Assembly (NCBI RefSeq): GCF_012273895.1
Contig: NW_024045133.1
Location: 1,984,001-2,048,000, forward strand
DNA from: Zerene cesonia
Lineage: Eukaryota; Arthropoda; Insecta; Lepidoptera; Pieridae
Length of the DNA stretch: 64,000 nt
Reading direction: 5' to 3'
The notes under the pieces are model-generated. The model was given only the letters and a program-made list of their open reading frames with translations, was not told where the DNA came from and did no database searches. Shown piece by piece: positions 23,421 to 36,900 of the stretch; the first letter of the stretch is position 1, and each line of letters begins with the position of its first letter. The position numbers were made by a program, and so were the translations under genes.

Positions 23421-24567
23421 TTAACCTATTTTCGTTACGAAATACTTTTATTATAACTAATTCTAACTAGAAAAACAATAGGTTTCTGATTGTTTTGTTT
23501 TGAAATCCCTTTCTCTTTGAGATGTCGGATAAATTACGATCAATAATTAATTTAGTTTTAGGTAGAGATTGGTTCAAGTGAAAATCATATAATAACTCTT
23601 ATTTCATTCATAAATATTATTTAGATTTGGATTATGATAATGAATTGTGACCTATATATAATGATATAGTGTTTGTCTATTCCTGTTTTATCCCAAGGGA
23701 GCATTTAATCGGGATGAAAAGTATCCTATCACCCAAGTCAACCCATACCCTGTCTGTATATCGAATTTCATCAAAATCCGTCCAGTAGTTCAGCGTGATT
23801 GACGGAGAGACATCCAAACAAACAAAATTTACATTTATAATACTAGTGTGATATATATTTTATTAAATAGGACATGTTTATAGTACAGTACATGTAAAAT
23901 TCTCCATATTTTAGGCTTCCTGATATATATAATAACAAATTTTCTTCAGCTGACATATTTAGCTTATCAATCTGAAAAACTAACACACGCATTCACACAC
24001 ACTACTCATCCACTCACACTCACACACACTACTCATCCACTCACACTCACACAGTCACATTAATAGGCTTCGATTGTTTTTGTTTGATACCTGTTCTTTA
24101 CTCATCTTTAATGTTATTTTATTAGTTATATTGTTTGTTTATAAGTAATTGTATTAGTTATATTGTTTGTAAATAAGTAATTGTATTTAAGTTTACCTGT
24201 AACTCTTTATTTTACATAAGTTGTAGTTGTAGTTTTGCATAGTTTTTGTACACAATTTTTCTGTTATTGGTGTGCCTTATAATTGGCGTATCTCATTTGT
24301 AATTAGTATAATTATCTTATTAATAGCTGTGAGGTACCTTTATGAATAAAATGAAAATAAAATAAAAAATGTTTGCTGACTTCCTTTGAACGTTTAATAC
24401 TTAGCCTTTGCCCAAGGGGTTGTCTGGTAGAGATTACTCTAAAGTGATAAGACCGCCCCATTATGCATTATTTACAACTATTTTTATGTATCTTTTTTAT
24501 CTTATTTTATTTATGTATAATAATAGTGTTACAATAAATATGCTGGTTACATCAATTTAAAGTTAGG

Positions 24568-24735
24568 TCCCGTGTCCCCAAGTGGAGTATGGGGCAGATG
24601 ATATACATTTGTTTCACTGATCGATTTTCTTTATGGATACATTTCTTATTTGTGTGTCCCAACCGGGAAGCGAACTCTGCACCCCACTGTCGTACACTCA
24701 CGTGTCAACCACTATACCGAAGGTGTTTAATCCAA
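24568..24735 (-). mobile_element. SINE family A copy, diverged
   Basis: The reverse strand shows the tRNA-like head (near 24730) and body, with an internal deletion of the 'ggcaggacacagaagg' part. Confidence 0.75.
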
Positions 24736-24876
24736 ACTTAATACAAAAATTCTTTCACCATTGGAAACACCGTGGTACATAACCTATGTCACTCACTACA
24801 CTGAGTGACATAGGTTATGTACCACGGGCGAAGCCGGGGCGAGCAGCTAGTCATCGTGTTGTTATTTCTGTTACAG

Positions 24877-24977
24877 GTAATCCGCGGTGTGCATATTGAG
24901 CCTGCACATCTTGTCAAGAGAAGAAGTATAGACCAACCATTGAGAATTAGTATATTTTATGACCACTCTGTATATAG
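24877..24977 (+). CDS. LMLN: LMLN exon (first visible), propeptide start
   Basis: 101 nt, enters at phase 0 after ttacag and leaves with two bases before gtaagt. It encodes VIRGVHIEPAHLVKRR followed by SIDQPLRISIFYDHSVYR. The VKRR basic run and QPLRI are typical of the N-terminal propeptide region of the family. An exon with the signal peptide must precede it; I could not identify one upstream in this window. Confidence 0.93.
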
Positions 24978-27900
24978 GTAAGTCTTGAGAACCACAGGTC
25001 AGTTCATTGGCATCATTTTTATGTACATGTTACATATTATGTAGAAGTAAAATGTAAAATTTATATGATTTTAAAAGAGCAACTACAGAGTCTCTTGCCG
25101 GCTCTTCTCTGTAGAAACTGCCTTCCGAACCGGTGGTAAATGTTATATCTGTGGTATTACGATTCAAAAGTGCTTCTATAAGAAGTCTTGTTGAATGAAT
25201 AAAATATGTTTTAATTTGGTTTTTTATGACAACTATCATTAGAGTTTTCTACCGACTTCGAAAAGATAGGAGGTTATCAATTAGACTGTGTCGGATGGGC
25301 CGATTTTAAATGGTTCACTATTTTATGTCATAGCGGACAACTGAGCTGGTGGTTCACCTGATGGTAAGCGATCATCACCACCCATGACTATTAGGCGAAT
25401 GTGTTACCCACTTTTAATAGGTAAGGGTTATGGAAAGGATTGATAATTGGAATGAAGGAATGGACTGGGAGAGGTGAGGAAAAGGATACGAGGATCCAGC
25501 TCCCCCACTCACGGATCGAAACACAGTCGCAGCTACCATTTCACGCCGGTCTTCTGTGGGCGTGTGGTACTCCCCCAGTGCGAGCTGGCCCAATTCGTGC
25601 CGAAGCGTGCTCGACTTCATTTTCTATTTGAAAGCCTGCCATGGTCCCATTTAAATTTGATCTAGTTTTGACAATGTGACGTCATTTTAGCTTCTCGTAT
25701 ATAAAATAATATACTAATGATAAGATTTCTATTACAGGTTAGAGCAAGAAAAATTTGAAATGATAAATGTGAGTATGACTACATAGTATAAAACAAAGTC
25801 GCTTTTTCTGTCCCTATATCCCAATGTATGCTTAAATCTTTAAAACTAAACAACTGATTTTGATGGAATTTTTTAAATGGATAGAGTGAGAGTCTTGAAT
25901 GAAGAAGGTTTGTATGCATAATAACATCTATTAAATTACACCGAATTTAACGCGTGCGAATCCGTGTGCTAGTAATATGTAAAACGCTAAGGTGACTCAT
26001 CTATCACCATACAGCCCAAACAACTGGACCGATCGGGCTGAAATTTGGCATGCAGATAGATGTTATGACGTAGGCATCTGTTAAGAAAGGATTTCGATTA
26101 AGTGTACTCCATAGGGATAATATTGAGGACTAGCTGCGCCCCGCGGTTTCACCCGTGTAAATCTGTATCCCGTAGGAATATCGGGATAAAAAGCCTTGCC
26201 TATATGTAATTCCAGTTGTCCAGCTGTCTACGTACTAAATTTCATTGCAATCGGTTCAGTAGTTTTTTAGTAGGATGAAAGTTTGTACCGTGGAAGGTTA
26301 TTTTGACGACGCGTGCGAAGCCGGAGGCATCAGCTCGTCATATCGTTTCGTTCATATGAAAGAAAGACAAACAAACGGATCCTCGTATTTATCCTTCTAA
26401 TATTATAAATCCGAAAGTTTGTGAGGATGTGTGTGCGTTTGTTGCTCTTTCACGCAAAAACTACTGAACCGATTACAATGAAATTTGGTACGTAGATAGC
26501 TGGACAACTGGAATAACATATAGGCAACTTTTTATCCCGATATTCCTACGGGATACGGACTTACGCGGGTGAAACCGCCGGGCGCAGCTAGTTATATCAT
26601 AAGCTATTACTCATATTATACATTAGCTGCACTGCTCGGTTTCGACCATGGGCAATAAGCAAGTATTTATATTGCTCTTTTTGTTCTGATGTATGTATAT
26701 AAGTTGAGTTTCATTTAAATCCGTTCAGCAGTTTGTAAGTCAAAGATTGACAAACATCCATCCATATTATTAGTAGGATTTGGTCAAACACTTAGTTGAA
26801 ATCGCTTCTTACGACATATATAGGCTGGAAGAGATCGCTAACTGGCGATAAGACTTTTTGATTTCATGTTTTTTCTATGTTCCTCTATCTATTGTGTAGA
26901 TAAAATTATAAAATAAATATGTAAGTACATGATTTTTTATAGCATTTATTTCCATATTGCTTGCAGAATACAATATTACCAGATGCTGTGAAATTCTGGG
27001 AGCAAGCTTTAAAAGTAAGGAAAACCGGGGGACCAATTAAACTTAATAGGTGAGTTTTTATATTTTATTTATTATTTATTCATTCATAAATTCATTTATT
27101 CGTTCATATATTTACATAGTTAAAAATTTTAAATGCAATCCAACTAACAATAGAAATATCAATGACGTATGCGTGAAATATCATTTATAAAGTAGGTCAA
27201 GTGCGAGTCGGACTTAAGAGTTCCGATAAGATAAAGACGAACTGCGGGAAAAATTACCCATCCAGTAGATGACCGCGTCATTCGTTGCTTAACCTCGATT
27301 TTGTATTGTTTATCTTTATTGCTAGAAATACATCATCCCTGAAAATGTTAACTTTCTTACTATAACGGTTGATGAGATACCTGGTGACAGATGGACAAAC
27401 AAACAAACGGACGTACACCGAAGACTTAATTACAGGGTCCGGTTGTACCCTTTGCGTATGTATGTAAGTCCCGTGTCCCCCTGTGGGGTATGGGGCAGAT
27501 GATATACATCTGTTTCACTGATCGATTTTTCTTTATGGACAAGTAGGTGATCAGCCTTCTGTGTCCTGCCAGACCGAGACATTTTATGCGTCCCCCACCG
27601 GGAATCAAACCCAGGCCCCCTTCTACACACACGTGTTAACCACTGTACCAAGCAGGCGAACCCTAAAAATACAGTTTATTTAGAAAATTAGAAACCCTTT
27701 TTTTCATTCAATAACGGTTTATTTCATTTACCAAACTTTTACATCCAATATCAAGCATCATTTTAGATTATTAATTCGTTTGAATAACGCTTGTGACGTC
27801 ACAAAATGGCGCGGAATCCATCCTATTCTTAGTTGGATCGCATTGTATGCAACTTACAGTAGAACGATAGCACTCATTGCATATATAGTCCATCAGGGTT

Positions 27901-30900
27901 ATTGTAAACGGATTTACATGCAAATAATTCTCAATAAACTTTAAAATAATACTTTTATGAAATATCTATGAAGATATATATACGTACGCATCATGCGTGA
28001 CCCCTTTTTTAAATTTTTCGACCCCCCCCCCCCCCCTCTTCCCCTCGGTGTCCGTTAGTAATGTCAAAGACAAAAAAATATTATTTACTCTCTATCTGTG
28101 TTTAGACGTCATATTGCAATTGGTCATAGTTTTATTGTACACTTGTCCGTAGGAATATCGGGATAAGAGGTTGCCTATATGTTATTCCAGCTGTCCAGCT
28201 ATCTAGGTACCAAATGACATTGCAATCGGTTTAGTAGTTTTTGCGTGAAAGACCAACAAACACACACACATCCTTTAAAAGTTTCACATTTATAATATTA
28301 GTAGGATAAATTATTAGTGGTTTCACATCTACTGTTTTATTATATGCTAGCGGTTCCACCCGGCTTCGCCCGTAGTACATATATAGCCTATAGCCTTCCT
28401 CAATAGATGGGCTATCTAACACTGAAAGATTTTTTCAAATTCAAAAAGTAGTTCCTGAGATTAGTGCGTTCAAACAAACAAACAAACTCTTCAGCTTTAT
28501 AATATTAGTATAGATAAACTATTTTAGTGGTTTCATAACTACTGGATATGTTCTGTTTAACTTATCTGACAGATGAAATGATATCCTAAACGCCAAAGTG
28601 TCAGATAAGTTATCAGGGACACTATCAGCAAGTTTTTACACCGGCTTCAATTTGATTTCACTTATTCCATTAGTAAAGTAGTATAATTTTGAATTATACG
28701 TATAATGTATAAGGGAAGATATATTTATGAGAAAATTTATCAAACTTAGTCCAGCCATTTACAGCCTGTACCGACACAACAAATTAAATATTTATCTTCA
28801 AACATTGTTATTTAGTGTTATATTATAATAACTACATTTAGTTTTAACTTTTAACAAACACAAATACACGATATTCAAATCACAATTATTGAGTGAAAAT
28901 TTACACGATACGACACGACACGACACGACACGATAAATTATCGTACCATAACACGGTACGATATGTCGTGGCGCGTCTATGTGGGCTGTGTAGGTGTTTT
29001 GGAATAGACCATGTCAGTGCACAGAAATGGTATTTCGTATCCGATCAGTTTATTGCAATTCGGACAGTAGTGGTTCTTGTATTTGCTCCAATCCATGCAG
29101 TATATGCAGAAAACGAAGATAAAACAGCTGAAAAACAAACGAAAATGTTATGAAAAAAAAAATTAAAAAAAAAGTTACATATTTTTTATTCAACGCCATC
29201 TAGTGGTGAAACGAGCAAAGAGTCTCTTTGGTTTCTTTATAGAATCAGCAATGTATCGTCATAAGTTAATCATAGTTGGTGCAGCCGTTTCGGAGATTAC
29301 AACATGGTGACTCATGCATTCAAGTTTATTTCAACCTGTTAATTACTAGCTGCGCCCCGCGGTTTCAAATATAAAAAAATCCGCGTAAATCCGTATCCCG
29401 TAGGAATAAAGGAAGAGATATAAAGTTGCCTATATGTAATTCTAGTTGTCAAGCTATCTACGTATTAAATTTCATTGCAATCGGTTCAGTAGTTTTTGCG
29501 TGAAAGACCACAAACACACACACATTCTTACAAACTTTCCCATTTGAAATATAATATTAGTTGTAAGCAGGATATTGTTAATAGTTTTTTTAGTAGAAAA
29601 GTTCCCAAATCACTACTACATAAAAAACAAAGACTAAAAACAAATATATGCCTAAATCATTAAAACTACGCAACTTTTCGGACGCCGGTTTTCTGTGGGG
29701 GTGTGGTACTTCCCCGGTGCGAGCTGGCCCAATTCGTGCCGAAGCGTGCTCGACTCCCACAATAAGTGACTGATTTCGTTGTGTTTTTTTTAATAGAGTG
29801 ATTCAAGAGGAAGATTTATATTATATATTTTATATTATATATTTATATTATACGCGAGTAAAGCAAAGCAAAAGGCCACACTTAATTTTAAAATAAATAA
29901 TAAAAGACAAATACCTAAGTTACAGGATNNNNNNNNNNNNNNNNNNNNNNNNNNNNNNNNNNNNNNNNNNNNNNNNNNNNNNNNNNNNNNNNNNNNNNNN
30001 NNNNNNNNNNNNNNNNNNNNNNNNNNNNNNNNNNNNNNNNNNNNNNNNNNNNNNNNNNNNNNNNNNNNNNNNNNNNNNNNNNNNNNNNNNNNNNNNNNNN
30101 NNNNNNNNNNNNNNNNNNNNNNNNNNNNNNNNNNNNNNNNNNNNNNNNNNNNNNNNNNNNNNNNNNNNNNNNNNNNNNNNNNNNNNNNNNNNNNNNNNNN
30201 NNNNNNNNNNNNNNNNNNNNNNNNNNNNNNNNNNNNNNNNNNNNNNNNNNNNNNNNNNNNNNNNNNNNNNNNNNNNNNNNNNNNNNNNNNNNNNNNNNNN
30301 NNNNNNNNNNNNNNNNNNNNNNNNNNNNNNNNNNNNNNNNNNNNNNNNNNNNNNNNNNNNNNNNNNNNNNNNNNNNNNNNNNNNNNNNNNNNNNNNNNNN
30401 NNNNNNNNNNNNNNNNNNNNNNNNNNNNNNNNNNNNNNNNNNNNNNNNNNNNNNNNNNNNNNNNNNNNNNNNNNNNNNNNNNNNNNNNNNNNNNNNNNNN
30501 NNNNNNNNNNNNNNNNNNNNNNNNNNNNNNNNNNNNNNNNNNNNNNNNNNNNNNNNNNNNNNNNNNNNNNNNNNNNNNNNNNNNNNNNNNNNNNNNNNNN
30601 NNNNNNNNNNNNNNNNNNNNNNNNNNNNNNNNNNNNNNNNNNNNNNNNNNNNNNNNNNNNNNNNNNNNNNNNNNNNNNNNNNNNNNNNNNNNNNNNNNNN
30701 NNNNNNNNNNNNNNNNNNNNNNNNNNNNNNNNNNNNNNNNNNNNNNNNNNNNNNNNNNNNNNNNNNNNNNNNNNNNNNNNNNNNNNNNNNNNNNNNNNNN
30801 NNNNNNNNNNNNNNNNNNNNNNNNNNNNNNNNNNNNNNNNNNNNNNNNNNNNNNNNNNNNNNNNNNNNNNNNNNNNNNNNNNNNNNNNNNNNNNNNNNNN

Positions 30901-33900
30901 NNNNNNNNNNNNNNNNNNNNNNNNNNNNAAAATTCCTAGCTAGATCGATTTATCGCCCCCGAAACCCCCTATATACTAAATTTCATGAAAATCGTTGGAG
31001 AGGATTCCGAGATTCCAATTATATATATATACAAGAATTGCTCGTTTTTTAAAGGTATAAGATTAAACGTATAATTACAGCATTGGGGCCTTCACGAAAT
31101 GAGCGTATATGTCTCTGAATGGCCGGCAAAACACTTGTAACAACTCTAATAGTATTTTCTTGTGTTTGATTTTACGCGAGTATTATAGATTTAGAAATTA
31201 AAAACTTTTTAACGGATTTTAAACGCGATTTATTCATTATATTATTAACCCGACGTTTCGAACACTTTACAGCGAGCGTGGTCACGGGGAGACTGTCTCC
31301 CCGGTCTTCATAATATAATGAATAAATCGCGTTTAAAATCCGTTAAAAAGTTTTTAATTTCTAAACAACTCTAATGTTAGAAGTGTTTATGAGCGGTGAC
31401 CATTTAACATCAGGTGGCCCACCTGCTCCTTGACTCTGTCTTTGCTCTGTCACATAAAAAAACGTATGTATGGATGTTTGTTACGCTTTAACATGTGAAC
31501 CAGTGAACGGATTTTGATGGTACTTGGCAGTGATGTAGCTTATGTACCAGAATAACATTTAAATTATGTAAATACTTGCTTTTGTGCGTGGTTTTACAGC
31601 GCAGGCGCAGCTAATCCTACTAATATTATAAATGTGAAAGTTTGTAAGGATGTGTGTGTGCGTTTGTTGCTCTTTCACGCAAAAGCTACTAAACCGATTG
31701 CGATGAAATTTGCTACACAGACAGCTGGACAACTGGAATAACATATAGGCAACTTTTTATCCCGATATTCCTACGGGATACGGACGGACTTACGCGGGTG
31801 AAACCGCGGGGCGCAGCTATTATAAAATATATCTATTAAGCATTCGAATGCTATAACAATAATTATTTTTAACATGATACTATACCGCCTTCAAATTATC
31901 AGAACTAAATCAAATTTAAATAACACCAAATGTGAAGCACCAGCTTTCAAACAAAACAAGAATCATCAAAATCGATTCACCCAGTAAGAAGTTATGAAGA
32001 AACAAACACAAAAAGTGCAGTCGCATTACGAACGACCTATTTTTGAAGACGCTAAATATCTGTTTTATTACAGGCTACCAGCTCCCCCAGACCCCTGGGG
32101 ACAGAGACAGGAAGCTGATCATATGCCCCTTCTGCAGGGTGAGGGTCTACACGCTGGTGGTCAGAGAATCTGGCGCGATCACACACGCAGTGGCCGTTAT
32201 CTTTTTCTTTTTGTGAGTAANNNNNNNNNNNNNNNNNNNNNNNNNNNNNNNNNNNNNNNNNNNNNNNNNNNNNNNNNNNNNNNNNNNNNNNNNNNNNNNN
32301 NNNNNNNNNNNNNNNNNNNNNNNNNNNNNNNNNNNNNNNNNNNNNNNNNNNNNNNNNNNNNNNNNNNNNNNNNNNNNNNNNNNNNNNNNNNNNNNNNNNN
32401 NNNNNNNNNNNNNNNNNNNNNNNNNNNNNNNNNNNNNNNNNNNNNNNNNNNNNNNNNNNNNNNNNNNNNNNNNNNNNNNNNNNNNNNNNNNNNNNNNNNN
32501 NNNNNNNNNNNNNNNNNNNNNNNNNNNNNNNNNNNNNNNNNNNNNNNNNNNNNNNNNNNNNNNNNNNNNNNNNNNNNNNNNNNNNNNNNNNNNNNNNNNN
32601 NNNNNNNNNNNNNNNNNNNNNNNNNNNNNNNNNNNNNNNNNNNNNNNNNNNNNNNNNNNNNNNNNNNNNNNNNNNNNNNNNNNNNNNNNNNNNNNNNNNN
32701 NNNNNNNNNNNNNNNNNNNNNNNNNNNNNNNNNNNNNNNNNNNNNNNNNNNNNNNNNNNNNNNNNNNNNNNNNNNNNNNNNNNNNNNNNNNNNNNNNNNN
32801 NNNNNNNNNNNNNNNNNNNNNNNNNNNNNNNNNNNNNNNNNNNNNNNNNNNNNNNNNNNNNNNNNNNNNNNNNNNNNNNNNNNNNNNNNNNNNNNNNNNN
32901 NNNNNNNNNNNNNNNNNNNNNNNNNNNNNNNNNNNNNNNNNNNNNNNNNNNNNNNNNNNNNNNNNNNNNNNNNNNNNNNNNNNNNNNNNNNNNNNNNNNN
33001 NNNNNNNNNNNNNNNNNNNNNNNNNNNNNNNNNNNNNNNNNNNNNNNNNNNNNNNNNNNNNNNNNNNNNNNNNNNNNNNNNNNNNNNNNNNNNNNNNNNN
33101 NNNNNNNNNNNNNNNNNNNNNNNNNNNNNNNNNNNNNNNNNNNNNNNNNNNNNNNNNNNNNNNNNNNNNNNNNNNNNNNNNNNNNNNNNNNNNNNNNNNN
33201 NNNNNNNNNNNNNNNNNNNNTACGGTGTGTGGAGCCGGAGGCCCTTTGCCTTACCCTTCCCAGTCCGTTCCTTTCCTCTCGTCAATCCTTTCTTAATCCC
33301 TTTCCAATTTATAGACGGCAATCCATTCGTAGAAGCGTAAGGTCTGCAATCGACCTTACGCCTCTCCAAATGTTCATGGGCGGTGGTAGCGCTTACCATC
33401 AGGCGACCCACCAGCTCCATTGCCGACTGTGACATAAAAGGGAGAAGATTACCTGAATTACTCGGTGTTATGGGTGTGGCTAACCGATCCTGCCTTGTAT
33501 CAATCTCCGTATACGCTGGGGGTGGTTCAGGTGTCTCCGCTACTGGCAGGGGTGTGAGTCGGAAGCCGTCATCTGGCGGTGTCTGTGCTGGGTATATCCG
33601 TGGTAGAGATGCGTACACTGCAATCGAGGATCAGTATTTACTTATGTTTAGCTGTTCGCCCCGGTTTCGCCCGTGGTACATGTATGCCAATGTCGCTAAA
33701 CAAAGTCGCAGCTTTCCAGTACCAGCGGTTTTTACGTGAAAAAGTTACAAACATACGAAAATACGAAACTTTCTTCTTCATAATATTAGTGGAGATGTAA
33801 TTGTGTCCGTGCGAAGCCAGGGCAGGTTGCTAGTCTAAATATGGAGATAGATGTAATGACGTAGGCATACGCTAAGAAAGGATTTTGATAAATTCTACCC

Positions 33901-36900
33901 GCAAGGGGATAAAATGGGGGTTGAAAGTTCGTACCATGAAAATCTATTAAGACCGTGCGGGGGAAGCTGCGGGCAACAGCTAGTCCTACTAATATTATAT
34001 ATGTGAAAGTTTGTGTTTGTGTGTGTGTTTGTTGCTCTTTCACGCAAAATCTACTAAACCGATTGCAATGAAATTTGTTTGTTGCTCTTTCACGCAAAAA
34101 CTGCTGAACGGATTACAATGAAATTTGGTACGTAGATAGCCGAATCGCGGGGCGCAGCTAGTCATTAATAAAGGTGAAAAATATGAACGATCTCAAGCTA
34201 TGCGAATGTCTTAATTAAAATTTTTCGAACATTTCACAACAACGCCTCCGCGAGTTTAATATGATATTAGAATTAAATTTGTATTGAGATTTAAGAATGA
34301 AGATGACAATTTTTCGCTGTCTAACGCGATGTTTTATTGAAATGCCTGAAAGCTTTGAAATTTTAATAATGCTTTATATAAACTAGCTATCCGCCCGCGG
34401 TTATGCCCGCGTAGTCGCAGGAAACTTAGACCCGGGGTTTTTCTCGCATGTTCCCGTTCCCGTGGGAATTCCGGGATAAAAACTATCCTATGTCCGTCTC
34501 CTGGGTCCAAGCTACCTCTGCACAAATTTTCTGCCAAATTGGTTTATCCGTTCTTCAGTTATAAATAGCGTAACTAACACCACTTTCTTTTATACATATA
34601 GACTAGCTGCGCCCCGCGGTTTCACCCGCGTAAGTACGAATCCCTTAGGAATATCGGGATAAACAGTTGCCTATATGTTATTCCAGCTGTCCAGCTATCT
34701 ACGTGACAAATTTCATTGCAATTGGTTCAGTAGTATTTGCGCGAAAGAGCAACAAACACACACATCCTTACAAACTTTCGTATTTATAATATTAGTAGGA
34801 TGGCGAGGCCTCGATTTAAATACTCGATAGAAATGACGCTTTAGAATATTTGAATCTCAAAAATGTAATGATTAAATACAGATTAAGGAAAATTTGCGAA
34901 ATACGAGACGAATGAACGAACACAGAAATCAATTTGAGTTCACGCTATGTTATTGTCAACCAACTTCAAAAAAGGAGGAGGTTATTATCAATTCGTCTGT
35001 ATTTGTTTTATGTTTTCGTGGTTGTTGCCCTCATGGCTTGATGTAGGAAGATAGTATAGGCTGTAATAAGTCTATAAGCGTGTTTATAATTAATTTATAT
35101 AGAAGTCTATAATTATGTTAAAGCATCCTTCTGTCCTACTATCCTACTAATATTATAAATACGGAAGTTTGTAAAGATGTGTGTGCGTTTGTTGCTCTTT
35201 CACGCAAAAACTACTCAACCAATTGCAATGAAATTTAGTACGTAGATAGCTGAAAAACTGGAAAAACATATAGGCAACTATGTATCCCGATATTCCAACG
35301 GGATACGGACTTACGCGGGGCGCAGCTAGTATTTAATAATAATTAAAATATCTAATTATTCTTTAAGAAAAAAAACACTAAATCCCTTTTTAATCGTCAG
35401 AACAATGCAGAATTTCAATGTGACACGCCAGGTACTAGCTCTCATATAAAATAAAACATAGAAAGCGATTCACCCAGCAAAGAGTTACCAAACAACAGAC
35501 ACAAAAATATAATCGAATTTATCATCATATCTTGAAGTCGGTTTCAAACAAAATTATAAGAAGGGATTCGGTGAAGGGAAAGCGTCACAGGCGAATTCCA
35601 AGCATGACATAGCCCCCGGCTCCTCCGGGCCGTGGGTATCTACACTCACCAGGACTAGACCTGCTCCCGTGCACTGCTGGTTGATAGTGGTTAGTGAGTG
35701 ACAGTTGATTCGGCCGCTGCGGACCCTCCTTCGCTACGTCTATCCGCCTGTCTTCAAAGGGATCGTAGAATATTGTGTCCTGAAACATTTACCTTACACC
35801 TGAGTGATTAGATAACAAATAATTATATAAACAACACGCGCACACACACACACACACACACACGCATACACACGTATTGAGTTAAATTTTATTATTTCGC
35901 TTACTTTTATTTTATTACTAGTATTAATAGGTTATTTATTACTAGTAGTAATAGGTGCAAAGTAATAATCTTAAAAGGAATTATCTGAACTACAGGTCTT
36001 TTTACGACCTATTTCAGACACTAGTCCTTCACAACATTAACACTATTCAATAGTTTAATGGTTTGTTTGTTTATTCTGTTATTAACTTCATCTGTATGTT
36101 TGTTCATTTTATTTATTTATTTTCTTTTATATGTATCCTTTCCACATATTCTAGTTAATTATATAATCGAATGAAAATAAACATATAAACAGCACATGTA
36201 GTTTTCAAATGAGGAAGAGAGAACTCTCCTGCTAGAGGCTTTTTTAACTTATCAGGGGTGTTCCAAGTAAATGTAACCACACATTCAAGCTGTATTCAAA
36301 TAAATTGTTTAAACCCTACTAATCCTACCTGCTAATATTATGAATGCGAAAGTTTATAAGGATGTGTGTGTGTTTGTTGCTCTTTTATGCAAAAACTGCT
36401 GAACCGATTGCAATGAAATTTCGTACGTAGACGGTTGGAAAACTGGCATAATATATAGGTAACTTTTTATCCCGATATTCCTTCAGGATACGGATTTACG
36501 CGGGTGAAACCGTCAGCACAGCTAGTATTATATATACGAAAGTTTGTAAGGATGTGTGTGTGTGTTTGTTGCTCTTCCACGCAAAAACTACCGAACCGAT
36601 TGCAATGAAATTTGCTACATAGACAACTGGACAACTGGAATAACATATAGGCAACTTTTATCTCGATATTCCTACGGGACACGGACTTACGCGGGTGAAA
36701 CCGACAGCACAGCTAGTATTATATATGCGAAAGTTTGTAAGGATGTGTGTGTGTTTGTTGCTCTTTTATGCAAAAACTGCTGAACCGATTGCAATGAAAT
36801 GTGGTACATAGACAACTGGACAACTGGAATAACATATAGGCAACTTTTATCCCGATATTCCTACGGAATACGGAAACGCGGGGGAAACGTAATAACATAT

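Noticed and set aside
28893..29153. 86-codon plus-strand frame
   Set aside because: It is the complement of the LITAF terminal exon; the minus strand has the splice site, zinc motif and stop.
32074..32212. Plus-strand exon of LMLN (the phase would allow joining to 27049)
   Set aside because: The LMLN protein is continuous from 27049 to 45536 (conserved NRKCPTRQ), while another frame here gives a clear LITAF half-domain.
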